Shown: in pieces, positions 8,369-15,800 of the stretch
Layout of the letters: each line of letters opens with the position of its first letter
Numbering within the stretch: position 1 is the first letter of the stretch
Assembly (NCBI GenBank): GCA_024222485.1
Contig: JAAEPJ010000428.1
Location: 1-18,762 of the forward strand
DNA from: a bacterium
GTDB lineage: Bacteria; RUG730; JAAEPJ01
Direction of reading: 5' to 3'
DNA: 18,762 nucleotides
Program-made: the position numbers and the translations under genes
Notes under the pieces: model-generated
Database searches by the model: none
Told to the model about the DNA's origin: nothing
The model's input: only the letters and a program-made list of their open reading frames with translations

Positions 8369-9034
8369 TTGAAAAAAATCACAATAGTATTAATATTTTT
8401 ATTAATTAATACCTCTATTTCATTTTCTTACAATAGAGGATTTGTTGAAATTTATGTCAAAGGCGGACTTGCCAAAGCAGAAAACAAGGATTATCAAGGA
8501 GCAATCCAATCTTATAACAAAGCTATAGAGCTAGAACCTATCTGTGTGGAAGCCTACAATAATAGAACAAATGCTAAAAGAAGATTAAAAAATTATTCAG
8601 GGGCTACCCAAGACTATAATAAAGCTATCAAATTAGATCCCATGTTTACAGATGCTTATACTAATAGAAGCAATCTAAAAATAACATTAAAAGATTTTAA
8701 AAATGCTATGCAAGACTCCAACAAAGCAATAAAAATTACCCCTGGACTTGCCAGCGCCTATAGCAATAGAGGTTTGGCTAAATATCATCTAAGAGATTAT
8801 CCATGTGCGATTCAAGATTGTACTAAATCCATAAAACTTGATGCTAAAAATGATGATGCTTATTTGACTAGAGGAGTGGCTAAATATAAATTAGAAGACA
8901 ACGAAGGTGCTTTAGCAGATTTTAAAAAATCTGCGGCACTAGGGAATGAACAAGCATTTGTAAATTTGAAAAACATTAGACAACCCAACAACATGATACA
9001 GAAACAAAAGTATAAATATGAATATACATTTTAA
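8369..9034 (+). CDS. Exported tetratricopeptide (TPR) repeat protein
   Basis: This is a 221-aa protein made almost wholly of TPR units. Residues 1-20 form a signal peptide: a KK start, the hydrophobic core ITIVLIFLLINTSIS, and a cleavage site probably near SFS-Y. Five TPRs of about 34 residues follow from about 28 to 196, each with the A-x-Q/D-x-(Y/C)-x-K-A/S-I-x-L pattern (for example GAIQSYNKAIELEP). A short lysine-rich tail ends it. TPRs mediate protein-protein contacts, so a periplasmic scaffold role is likely but no partner is visible. Translation starts at TTG: an in-frame stop lies just upstream, and AAGGAG (8351-8356) sits 12 nt before it. The pseudogene upstream on the other strand also has a TPR, which suggests a related, partly decayed family here. 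Confidence 0.85.
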   Translation: MKKITIVLIFLLINTSISFSYNRGFVEIYVKGGLAKAENKDYQGAIQSYNKAIELEPICVEAYNNRTNAKRRLKNYSGATQDYNKAIKLDPMFTDAYTNRSNLKITLKDFKNAMQDSNKAIKITPGLASAYSNRGLAKYHLRDYPCAIQDCTKSIKLDAKNDDAYLTRGVAKYKLEDNEGALADFKKSAALGNEQAFVNLKNIRQPNNMIQKQKYKYEYTF

Positions 9035-9036
9035 TT

Positions 9037-9063
9037 AATAATTAACCCAATAATTATTTTATT
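9037..9063 (+). terminator. Weak terminator after the TPR gene
   Basis: AATAATTA (9037-9044) pairs with TAATTATT (9051-9058) around the loop ACCCAA, and TTATTTT follows. The stem is only A-T pairs, so it may be a poor terminator despite its good position, three bases after the stop codon. Confidence 0.35.
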
Positions 9064-9152
9064 TTACAAGCATCTCCACCTGCTATTTATCAAAGTTTAT
9101 AAAATATTTTTACCTAAAATTGCTTTATCTAATGACATCAGCCCAGAAATCA

Positions 9153-9172
9153 AATAGAATTATAATTCTATT
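9153..9172 (+). promoter_or_regulatory. Perfect 20-bp palindrome overlapping the -10 box of the YitT gene
   Basis: AATAGAATTATAATTCTATT is an exact 20-bp inverted repeat, and its centre contains TATAAT (9161-9166). Transcription would start near 9173, about 20 nt before the ATG. No good -35 box lies at the usual spacing. A dimeric repressor binding here would block the promoter. The AT-rich symmetric form recalls Fur/PerR-type boxes, but it is not an exact match to either. Confidence 0.45.
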
Positions 9173-9193
9173 GATAAAAAAGGATTTTGATTC

Positions 9194-10105
9194 ATGAAAA
9201 ATTATCAAACTAAACTTTTGAAAATACACCGAAATATTAAAGAAGGGTTTCTGAGTATCTTAGCTGGTGGGCTTTATGCCATCGCCATTAAATATTTTAT
9301 TTTTCCTTCAGAAGTTATCATGACGGGAACAGAAGGCATTGCTCTTGCTGTAGGTTATTTTTTTGATAATCAAAACCTTTTTATTATCCTTTATCTTTCG
9401 TTCCAACTTGCTCTAATTATCTTTGCTTTTGTGAAAATTAGCTTCCGATTTTCCTTAAGAACGACCCTAGTTGTTAGCACTGTCGTGGGGCTATTAAGCA
9501 TTCTACCTGAATATCAATTTGCCAACCCTGAACCACAGAATGAACGCATTATTTTGGTCATTTTTGGTGGTATTTTGGCTGGGATTGCCAAGGCAATTGC
9601 CTTTCGCTATAGCTCTTCCACAGGAGATGAAGATATTCCCGCCGCTTATTTTTCTATGAAATATTTAAAACCTGTAGGCAACATTGGGATTATCGCTGCA
9701 TTAATCTCCACTCTTTTTGGCATCACTTTAGCCTTTCTTAAAAATTTTCAAATTGAGCCTGTGATCAATACGCTGATGTACACGGCTATTTATATTTTCA
9801 TGAGCACAGAAACCCTCAATAGTTTTTATCGTAAATTTAAACTAGTTTTGATCAATGTGATCACTAAATCTCCGGAAAAAATTGGAGAAAAAATCAAAGA
9901 AATATTACCCCATAGAACATTTACGATTCAAGAAGGGGTTGGTGGATATTCCAAAAACAAGGTGAAAATATTACGGGCTATTGTGACGAAAGAAGAAATG
10001 CCAGATATCATTCAGGTCGTTGAAAGTTCAGGGAAAAATACTTTCTTTTTTTATCATGATATTTCAGGGGTTTATAAAAGTTACTATATTTCCCCTATTC
10101 AGTAA
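9194..10105 (+). CDS. YitT family membrane protein with C-terminal DUF2179 domain
   Basis: This is a 303-aa inner-membrane protein of the YitT (DUF161/DUF2179) family, common in bacteria and without an established transport substrate. About five hydrophobic segments lie between residues 18 and 215, with family-typical stretches such as IFPSEVIMTGTEGIALAVGY and the glycine-rich IFGGILAGIAKAIAFRYSSS. The last 80 residues form the soluble DUF2179 domain (TIQEGVGGYSKNKVKILRAI, then FFFYHDISGVY), an ACT-like fold thought to sense a ligand. The ATG has an AAAAAAGG-type Shine-Dalgarno about 10 nt upstream. It appears to be a single-gene unit with its own palindromic promoter, and is flanked by an unrelated TPR gene and ptsI. 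It looks intact. Confidence 0.9.
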   Translation: MKNYQTKLLKIHRNIKEGFLSILAGGLYAIAIKYFIFPSEVIMTGTEGIALAVGYFFDNQNLFIILYLSFQLALIIFAFVKISFRFSLRTTLVVSTVVGLLSILPEYQFANPEPQNERIILVIFGGILAGIAKAIAFRYSSSTGDEDIPAAYFSMKYLKPVGNIGIIAALISTLFGITLAFLKNFQIEPVINTLMYTAIYIFMSTETLNSFYRKFKLVLINVITKSPEKIGEKIKEILPHRTFTIQEGVGGYSKNKVKILRAIVTKEEMPDIIQVVESSGKNTFFFYHDISGVYKSYYISPIQ

Positions 10106-10144
10106 TACTTCTCCTAGTATATCCACGAATAAGTTAAGAATGTC

Positions 10145-10166
10145 TTTTTATTCTAAAGAATAAAAA
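10145..10166. repeat. Perfect inverted repeat between the YitT gene and ptsI
   Basis: TTTTTATTC (10145-10153) and GAATAAAAA (10158-10166) are exact complements around TAAA. The stem has one G-C pair, and A/T runs flank it on both sides. It may act as a weak bidirectional terminator after the YitT gene. A second AT-only near-palindrome lies at 10213-10236, between this repeat and the ptsI promoter. Confidence 0.35.
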
Positions 10167-10247
10167 ATAGCGACGCTGAAGTATTGACCTATGTTAACAA
10201 AAAACAGCAACGCTAAAAAAATATATATATTTTTAGGTAATCCCTAA

Positions 10248-10276
10248 ATGACAAGTTAAAAGATATTTTGTATAAT
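10248..10276 (+). promoter_or_regulatory. Strong promoter of ptsI, giving a leaderless mRNA
   Basis: ATGACA (10248-10253, five of six bases of the -35 box) is followed after exactly 17 bp by TATAAT (10271-10276, perfect -10). The expected start point is 10282-10284, and the ptsI ATG begins at 10284. No Shine-Dalgarno lies between the -10 box and the ATG. The transcript should therefore be leaderless or nearly so. Confidence 0.65.
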
Positions 10277-10283
10277 TGTTCCC

Positions 10284-12002
10284 ATGAAAATTTTAAAAGG
10301 AACTCCTATATTCCCTAGTATTGTTAAAGGGAAGATTTATTTGTATTTAGATGAGTCAGAGATAGACATTCCACATTATGACATAGAAGCAAAGGATGTT
10401 GATTTAGAACTCACTCGCTTTTCACTAGCGCTTGACTCTGTCAAAGCAGAGATTACTCAAATGATCTCAAAAACAAAAACAGCGGATAAAAACATTAGAG
10501 AAATATGTACGGTCCATCTAATGATTTTAGATGACAAAGATTTAAGCTCCAAAATAACTAATTTTATCAAAATAAAACAAGAGAATGCCGAGCATGCAGT
10601 TTCTGACATCTTTCAAGAATATATTGACAAATACAAGCAAAAAGAAAGCCACTTTCAAGAATTGACTTACGATTTTATTGATCTTAGAACCAGAGTCCTT
10701 AACCGCTTAATGACTACAGGTGATACATTTAACTGCCCAATATCTAAAGACCAACAAACAATTGTTGCCGCAAAAAAGCTAACACCATACATGGTGTTAA
10801 ACAGTAAAAAAAATCATGTAGCCGCTTATATTATTGAGGAAGGTGGTTTTACCACTCATGCCATTATTATTGCGAGGTCTATGGGGCTTCCGGTTATTTT
10901 TAATGTAAAAGTTGATGAAAGTATTTCTTGCCTTGATGATGTCATTATTGACTCCTTTGAGGGGGATATTATTATTAACCCTAATGAGAAAACTCTCCTT
11001 GAATATGTTGAAAAGACTAAAAATATTGAAAAAAAACATCAATTTTGTAAACTGGGATTAAAAAGACCGCCTCTTTCTCAAACAGGCGAAACCATTAATT
11101 TAAAAGTAAATATCAGCCTGCCTGAGGAAATACATCTGCTTGAAAACTTATTATATGATGGGATTGGCCTTTTGCGTACTGAGTTTTTATTTTTAAATCG
11201 CAACCATCCGCCAACAGAAGATGCTCAATTTACCATGTATAAAAATTTTTTGGAAGCGGCTAAAGGGAAAGAAGTAACCATTCGTTTACTCGATATTGGT
11301 TCGGATAAAACTCCTCTATTTTTTACTTTACCGTCACAAATAAACCCTGACCTAGAAATTAAAGGTGCGCGTGCTATTGAAGTTTTCCCAAAAGTTTATC
11401 TTGACCAAGCAAAAGCATTATTGCGTGCAGCTAAATTTGGTCAGCTTAAAATTCTCTATCCTATGGTTTCAGATATTTCTGATATTTTAACCTTTAAAAA
11501 ATTATTTAACCAAGCCAAAACTGAATTAAAAAAAACAGGGCAAAAATTTAGCACAAACTATAAAGAAGGAATTATGATAGAAACTCCTGCAGCTGCTCTT
11601 TTGGCTGAAGAAATGTTAGAACATGTTAACTTTGCTAATATAGGATCGAATGATCTCCAGCAATATACTTTAGCGGCTTCACGCGAGAATAAAATTGTTG
11701 ATAAACGCTATCATTTATTTCATCCAGCCCTCGTAAAATTAATAGAAATGATTATGATTGCTGGGAGAAAGACAAACAAAGAAATCTGTCTTTGTGGAGA
11801 AATTGGTGCTTTTGAATACTTTTACCCCACACTGCTTAGTCTTGGACTCACAAATTTTAGTATACCTGTCTCTAAACTATTTTTTATTCGTTGTGAAATT
11901 ATGCATCTCCATCATAAAAAACTTGATCTTGATAAAATGTATAAAGCAACTTCGAAAAAAGACCTCGAAATGTTATTTCAAGATAGTTTTAAACAAGTAT
12001 AA
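10284..12002 (+). CDS. ptsI: Phosphoenolpyruvate-protein phosphotransferase (PTS Enzyme I)
   Basis: Enzyme I takes phosphate from phosphoenolpyruvate onto a histidine and passes it to HPr, the first step of the phosphotransferase system in the cytoplasm. The length (572 aa) is typical. The N-terminus has the LKGTPIFPSIVKGKIYL start and a helical HPr-binding region to about 140. The swivelling domain carries the active-site His192 in GGFTTHAIIIARSMGLPVIF. The C-terminal PEP barrel shows GIGLLRTEFLF (Arg298), IRLLDIGSDKTPLF, GIMIETPAAALLAE, IGSNDLQQYTLAASREN and Cys504 in LCGEIG. The usual AVDRGN stretch reads AASREN, keeping the arginine. No GAF domain is present, so this is not the Enzyme I-Ntr form. 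No HPr or Enzyme II gene lies in the window. The start has no Shine-Dalgarno and appears leaderless. Confidence 0.93.
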   Translation: MKILKGTPIFPSIVKGKIYLYLDESEIDIPHYDIEAKDVDLELTRFSLALDSVKAEITQMISKTKTADKNIREICTVHLMILDDKDLSSKITNFIKIKQENAEHAVSDIFQEYIDKYKQKESHFQELTYDFIDLRTRVLNRLMTTGDTFNCPISKDQQTIVAAKKLTPYMVLNSKKNHVAAYIIEEGGFTTHAIIIARSMGLPVIFNVKVDESISCLDDVIIDSFEGDIIINPNEKTLLEYVEKTKNIEKKHQFCKLGLKRPPLSQTGETINLKVNISLPEEIHLLENLLYDGIGLLRTEFLFLNRNHPPTEDAQFTMYKNFLEAAKGKEVTIRLLDIGSDKTPLFFTLPSQINPDLEIKGARAIEVFPKVYLDQAKALLRAAKFGQLKILYPMVSDISDILTFKKLFNQAKTELKKTGQKFSTNYKEGIMIETPAAALLAEEMLEHVNFANIGSNDLQQYTLAASRENKIVDKRYHLFHPALVKLIEMIMIAGRKTNKEICLCGEIGAFEYFYPTLLSLGLTNFSIPVSKLFFIRCEIMHLHHKKLDLDKMYKATSKKDLEMLFQDSFKQV

Positions 12003-12014
12003 GGAGTTTTTTTG

Positions 12015-12080
12015 ATGACCTGCTTAAAAATCCTCAACAAACTCATGAAAATTTTCAAATCAAATGCCCCTCCATTATAA
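12015..12080 (+). CDS. Candidate 21-aa small protein after ptsI
   Basis: A 21-codon frame starts at ATG 12015 behind AAGGAG (12001-12006), a near-consensus Shine-Dalgarno with an 8-nt spacer. The signal overlaps the ptsI stop (TAAGGAG). The peptide (MTCLKILNKLMKIF, then KSNAPPL) places lysines and hydrophobic residues in an amphipathic pattern, as in membrane-associated small proteins or leader peptides. It stops about 113 nt before the GT4 gene, so it could also be a leader for that gene. Nothing is known of its function and it may be chance. Confidence 0.35.
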   Translation: MTCLKILNKLMKIFKSNAPPL

Positions 12081-12099
12081 AACCCAATTACTATAAACC

Positions 12100-12129
12100 T
12101 TGTATTTCTGCCTTTTTTAAAAATACAAT
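12100..12129 (+). promoter_or_regulatory. Possible promoter within an inverted repeat upstream of the GT4 gene
   Basis: TTGTAT (12100-12105) and TACAAT (12124-12129) are 18 bp apart and could serve as -35 and -10 boxes. The same bases form a perfect inverted repeat, TTGTATTT (12100-12107) and AAATACAA (12121-12128). The transcript would start just before the hairpin at 12152. The -35 match is poor (three of six). Confidence 0.25.
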
Positions 12130-12151
12130 AAAAATAAGATAAACAAAAAAA

Positions 12152-12179
12152 ACAAGAAACCTAATAAAAGGTTTCTTGT
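12152..12179 (-). terminator. Ten-bp hairpin: minus-strand terminator or 5' UTR element
   Basis: ACAAGAAACC (12152-12161) pairs perfectly with GGTTTCTTGT (12170-12179) around the loop TAATAAAA. Read on the minus strand the stem is followed by a run of T residues, which is the classic Rho-independent terminator form. Read on + it lacks a T-run and ends four bases before the Shine-Dalgarno of the GT4 gene. No minus-strand gene is visible that would need it. Confidence 0.55.
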
Positions 12180-12193
12180 CACGAGGTACAGCC

Positions 12194-13291
12194 ATGAAAA
12201 TTTTAAATATTAGTTCATCATCAGGCATTGGTGGTCGTGAAATGTTAGTCATGACACTTTCCAATGCTCTTAAAAAAGCAGGACATAATGTCAGACTACT
12301 TACGGCACCTCATACTTGGCTTAGTCAACAAAAATTTTCTGGTTATACTCTGCCAATGAAAAAATATATTGATCTTTATTCCATTTATAATATAGGAAAA
12401 ATTCTCAAAGAATTTCAACCTGAGATTGTCCATATTTATTTTATTTCAGACATTTGGCTAGTTGTCCCTGCCGTCAAATTATTTTCCCCAAAAACTAAAA
12501 TTTTTCTACTACGAAGCATGCAGTCTTCGCCTATGAAAGATTTTACTCGCACAAAACTATTTGCAGGGCTTAATAAAATTATTACTATGTCTGACTTTAT
12601 TACTGAAGATTTCCTCAGTAAAACGAATGTTTTGCCTGAAAAAGTTCAAACAATTTATATTGGTGTTGATCCTCAAGACTTTGAGGGCCCGGCTAAACAG
12701 AATCAACCTAATATCTTAAAACAAAAATATAATTTAGATAAAGAGACACTTTTAGTTGGTTTAGTCGGTAGAATTGATAAAGCCAAAGGACAAGATAAGT
12801 TTATTGAAGCTATTAAACAAATTTGTGAGCAAACCACAAAAAATGTAAAATTTTTCATTGTGGGCAGTGCCGAAAAAGGTGCGGGCGAAGATTATGTCAA
12901 TACTCTGAAAGCTCGTGCAACTAAGCTTCATATTTATGATAAGGTTATTTTTACGGGCTTTAGATCGGATATCCCAGATATTATGAATGCTTTAGATATT
13001 GCAGTTTTTCCTTCGAAAAACGAAGCTTTTGGTTTAGTGGTAATTGAAGCCATGGCAGCAAGTAGAGCAGTTATTGGCTTTAATCGTGGGGCATTTCCCG
13101 AAATCATTTTAGATCAAAAAACGGGGATTACGACTGATTACGAACATTCAGCTTTGTCTAAAGGAATATTAGAATTGATTGAAGATGATAAAAAACGCAA
13201 AAAGTTTGCCAAAGCAGGTAGAAAACGAGTCATTGAAAAGTTTACACTTGATGAGACGATCACAAAATTTATAGAATTATATACAAGCTAA
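12194..13291 (+). CDS. Glycosyltransferase family 4 (GT-B fold)
   Basis: This is a 365-aa retaining glycosyltransferase, probably adding a sugar from a nucleotide donor to an LPS-core or other surface glycan at the inner face of the membrane. The N-terminal Rossmann domain opens with KILNISSSSGIGGREMLV (GT4 acceptor-side loop). The C-terminal domain starts near 180 with LLVGLVGRIDKAKGQDKFIEA and carries FIVGS, VIFTGFRSDIPDIMNALDI and the EX7E motif EAFGLVVIE, which binds the donor. ATG 12194 is chosen over an upstream in-frame TTG (12176) because GAGGT lies six bases before it and the TTG falls inside a hairpin stem. Donor and acceptor cannot be read from sequence. The following genes make activated heptose and Kdo, so a core-sugar role is plausible. 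Confidence 0.9.
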   Translation: MKILNISSSSGIGGREMLVMTLSNALKKAGHNVRLLTAPHTWLSQQKFSGYTLPMKKYIDLYSIYNIGKILKEFQPEIVHIYFISDIWLVVPAVKLFSPKTKIFLLRSMQSSPMKDFTRTKLFAGLNKIITMSDFITEDFLSKTNVLPEKVQTIYIGVDPQDFEGPAKQNQPNILKQKYNLDKETLLVGLVGRIDKAKGQDKFIEAIKQICEQTTKNVKFFIVGSAEKGAGEDYVNTLKARATKLHIYDKVIFTGFRSDIPDIMNALDIAVFPSKNEAFGLVVIEAMAASRAVIGFNRGAFPEIILDQKTGITTDYEHSALSKGILELIEDDKKRKKFAKAGRKRVIEKFTLDETITKFIELYTS

Positions 13292-13350
13292 TTTATTTAA
13301 TAAAAATAACCCCTTGTTAAAATGGCTTAGATTGGACAAAAGGATAATTT

Positions 13351-14334
13351 ATGAAAAAAATCATTGATCAATTTGCAAATAAAAAGGTCTTAGTAATCGG
13401 TGATCTAGTCTTGGATGAATACTGGTTTGGTAACATTGGTCGAGTTTCTCGCGAGGCTCCAGTTTTGATCCTTAACTATGACAGCAAAGAACATTCATTA
13501 GGTGGAGCGGCTAATGCACTTAATAATATCGCTGCTTTAGGCGCAGAAGTATTCCCTATTTCGGCTATTGGAGATGATGAATCAAGCGCTACACTGTTTA
13601 AAATTTTTAAAAAAATAAAAATTAATACTCAAGGCATTATTAAAGAAAATTACCTGCATACTCCGACTAAGATTCGTTTTATGGCTGGTTGTTTACATAC
13701 AGCAAAACAACAAGTTCTGCGTGTGGATAAAGAGTCTCAAGAAAAGTTAAAAAGGACAACTGAGCTACAATTAATAGAAAACTTCAAAAAAATTTTACCA
13801 AAGGTTGATGCCGTCTTAATATCTGATTATGGAATTGGGAATCTGAGTCCTTTGGTCATTGAATTTTTAAATGAGCAGGCTTTGGTAAAAAAAGTTCCTT
13901 TTGTTTTGGATAGCCGTTATAATTTAAGTGCTTACAAAAATATTACCTTAGCGGCACCGAATGAAGAAGAAGCAGCTTCGACCTTAAATAAATTAGTAAT
14001 TACAGAAGATACTGTTTTCAATGATACAAAAAATTTAGAAAAAATATTAAATGCGAATGCAGGACTCATTACTCTTGGGAAAGAAGGGATGGCTTTGACT
14101 GTTAATGATAAAAACATTAAAATTGATGCTGTTGGCTCAAAAGATTGTGTGGATGTTACAGGAGCGGGAGACACTGTTTGTGGAGTTTTAACGCTGGCAT
14201 TAGCAGCCAATGCTGGGATTGAGGTTGCCTGCCGTTTAGCCAATGCCGCTGCATCTCAGGTAGTGATGCAGCGTGGAACAGCGACGGTTTCATACCATAA
14301 TATTTCTAAACTGATTGATAAGTATTTAACTTAA
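13351..14334 (+). CDS. PfkB-family sugar kinase, heptose-7-phosphate kinase-like (divergent RfaE1)
   Basis: This ribokinase-family enzyme (327 aa) is most like the kinase half of HldE, which makes heptose-1,7-bisphosphate. The start VLVIGDLVLDEYWFGNIGRV matches the HldE pattern. GGAAN (51-55) is the sugar-binding loop, and DVTGAGD (268-274) holds the catalytic Asp274 and anion hole. It differs from the copy at 16369 in key stretches: REAPVLIL instead of PEAPVPVV, FMAGCLHTAKQQVLRVD, and VVMQRGTATVS in place of VVGKLGTATVT. It lies 74 nt before rfaE2, the order of the two HldE halves, so the two may work as a pair. Because a better RfaE1 exists nearby, this copy may use a different sugar phosphate. 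The ATG has an AAAAGG-type ribosome site. Confidence 0.8.
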   Translation: MKKIIDQFANKKVLVIGDLVLDEYWFGNIGRVSREAPVLILNYDSKEHSLGGAANALNNIAALGAEVFPISAIGDDESSATLFKIFKKIKINTQGIIKENYLHTPTKIRFMAGCLHTAKQQVLRVDKESQEKLKRTTELQLIENFKKILPKVDAVLISDYGIGNLSPLVIEFLNEQALVKKVPFVLDSRYNLSAYKNITLAAPNEEEAASTLNKLVITEDTVFNDTKNLEKILNANAGLITLGKEGMALTVNDKNIKIDAVGSKDCVDVTGAGDTVCGVLTLALAANAGIEVACRLANAAASQVVMQRGTATVSYHNISKLIDKYLT

Positions 14335-14336
14335 AT

Positions 14337-14356
14337 AAACAGCAGCGTGTCTGTTT
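14337..14356 (+). terminator. Weak hairpin after the first PfkB kinase
   Basis: AAACAG (14337-14342) pairs with CTGTTT (14351-14356) around CAGCGTGT, directly after the stop codon. The following bases (GTTATG) lack a T-run, so termination would be partial at best. It may modulate read-through into rfaE2. Confidence 0.25.
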
Positions 14357-14408
14357 GTTATGCTAAAAAATATTAATTATTTTCACATAAAAATTTAAAG
14401 GAACCTTG

Positions 14409-14879
14409 ATGACAAAACTAATAAAACGCCAAGAAGTATCACAGATAAAAAATAAAAATTTAAACAAAAAAATCGTATGTGTAAACGGTTGTTTTGATGT
14501 AATTCATGTGGGACATATTCGCTACTTATATGCGGCAAAAAAAATTGGAGATATTCTTGTTGTCGCCCTAAATGATGATGAGAGTGTAAAAAAAATTAAA
14601 GGAGAACAAAGACCAATCTTACCTTTCCAAGATCGTGTAGAAATTTTATCTGCTTTTCAAATGGTTGATTATATTGTTGGTTTTCATGAAAAAACTGCGG
14701 AGAATATCCTAAAAGAGCTAAAATCTGATATTCAAGCAAAAGGAACAGATTATACTCCTGATACAGTCCCGGAAAGACATTTAATTGGCAAATATGTGAA
14801 AGAAATTGCAATTGTTGGAGATCCGAAAGATCATTCTACTAAAAATATTATTAAAGAAATTGTAAAAAGGTACAGTTAA
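14409..14879 (+). CDS. rfaE2: D-glycero-beta-D-manno-heptose 1-phosphate adenylyltransferase
   Basis: This enzyme (HldC/RfaE2; the second half of HldE) adds AMP from ATP to heptose-1-phosphate to give ADP-heptose for the LPS inner core. The protein has 156 aa, normal for a stand-alone domain. The cytidylyltransferase-fold signature NGCFDVIHVGHIRYL has HVGH at 33-36. The family motifs VVALNDDESVKKIKG, RPILPFQDRVEIL and KGTDYTP follow, and the end STKNIIKEI matches the STTNII motif. KGTDYTP replaces the usual KGGDYTP. ATG 14409 is preferred over the overlapping TTG at 14406, with AAAGGAA about six bases upstream. Two possible kinase partners are present: the gene directly before it and rfaE1 at 16369. 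Confidence 0.93.
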   Translation: MTKLIKRQEVSQIKNKNLNKKIVCVNGCFDVIHVGHIRYLYAAKKIGDILVVALNDDESVKKIKGEQRPILPFQDRVEILSAFQMVDYIVGFHEKTAENILKELKSDIQAKGTDYTPDTVPERHLIGKYVKEIAIVGDPKDHSTKNIIKEIVKRYS

Positions 14880-14888
14880 TCTTATAAT
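14860..14888 (+). promoter_or_regulatory. Promoter inside the end of rfaE2 for the downstream operon
   Basis: TTGTAA (14860-14865) and TATAAT (14883-14888) are exactly 17 bp apart; the -10 box is perfect and the -35 matches four of six. Transcription would start near 14895, about 54 nt before the PAP2-like gene. It would allow the four coupled genes from 14949 to 18053 to be expressed apart from the GT4-rfaE2 part. Confidence 0.45.
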
Positions 14889-14948
14889 GATAAAATAGTT
14901 ATCAAGTATTAACTTCTATCTAAAATATATGAAATATAAGGAGAAAAA

Positions 14949-15800
14949 ATGCAAGGATTAACAAGACTTTTAAAAAAACATTATTTTTTAATCCCGATTG
15001 ATCTACTTTTTGCCGGATACTTATTACTCATTTCAATATTAACCTTTATTTTCCAAAAAAATCTTAATAACTGGTTTGCCTTTATTAGTATCCATTTAGG
15101 GATCTTGACTCTTAGCTATTTTTTTATCAAAAAAACACATTATTCAAAAAACTCTTTAATAAAAATTATCAGAAATTTTTATCCACTTTTACTATTATTA
15201 TTGCTCGTTAAAGAGCTTACATATTTTAAGCTACTGGTCTATCCCGATTGGTTTGATATTTATTTAATTGATTTTGAGATGAATATTTATAATCAACATC
15301 CAACGCTTTTACTCCAAAAAATTATAAGTATCCCCTTAACTTTTCTTACGAATCTTTCCTCTATATTTTCATTTGGAATGTTGTTATTTCCTCTTATTTA
15401 TTTTTACAAAACAGGCAGACAAAAACTTTTTAATGAATTTTTAGAATCCAATTCATTAACGATTTTCTTATATTTACTAATATGTATTTTTGTCCCTATC
15501 CACGGGTCTAAAAATGAGCTGGCCGTATATTATACGAGTAATATCCCTACTTTTTTAAATTTTGCAGGATTAATCTATCTACCGTTAGCAATAACAATTA
15601 CTTCTTGGCGAATCTTGAATAAATACTTTAGAAAGCTATCTTATATTTTAATTCCGTTTCTCTTATTAGTAGCTTTTTCCGGTCTTTATCTGAGAGAAAC
15701 CTATATTACTGGGTTGATTGTTACGATCATAACTTGCTGGTTAGCCCTTTATTTACGAGATCTTTACAACGAATACTTTAATGCAAGGAGAAAATTTTGA
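14949..15800 (+). CDS. PAP2-fold (inositol phosphotransferase-like) membrane protein lacking catalytic residues
   Basis: This 283-aa integral membrane protein has about seven hydrophobic segments (roughly 12-36, 41-61, 77-90, 122-154, 170-187, 205-222, 232-272). The pattern WFDIYLIDFEMNIYNQHP before the central helices and the last two helices resemble PAP2/inositol-phosphorylceramide synthase-type proteins. In active members the motif before the last helix is typically R-Y-H-Y-x-x-D; here it is YLRETYITGL, so the histidine and aspartate are replaced. The usual SLH/SGH histidine also has no counterpart in NIPTFLNFAGLIYLPLA. It therefore looks like a PAP2-like pseudoenzyme, or a remote family with another mechanism. 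AAGGAG precedes the ATG by about six bases, and its stop overlaps the next gene's start (TGATG). Family assignment is by pattern and uncertain. Confidence 0.5.
   Translation: MQGLTRLLKKHYFLIPIDLLFAGYLLLISILTFIFQKNLNNWFAFISIHLGILTLSYFFIKKTHYSKNSLIKIIRNFYPLLLLLLLVKELTYFKLLVYPDWFDIYLIDFEMNIYNQHPTLLLQKIISIPLTFLTNLSSIFSFGMLLFPLIYFYKTGRQKLFNEFLESNSLTIFLYLLICIFVPIHGSKNELAVYYTSNIPTFLNFAGLIYLPLAITITSWRILNKYFRKLSYILIPFLLLVAFSGLYLRETYITGLIVTIITCWLALYLRDLYNEYFNARRKF

Noticed and set aside
11758-12015. 85-aa frame overlapping the end of ptsI
   Set aside because: It is an alternative frame of the conserved Enzyme I C-terminus, which carries Cys504 and is clearly the coding frame.
12176-12193. TTG start for the GT4 gene
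   Set aside because: The TTG lies in the 3' arm of a hairpin. ATG 12194 has a GAGGT ribosome site at good spacing and matches where GT4 proteins begin.
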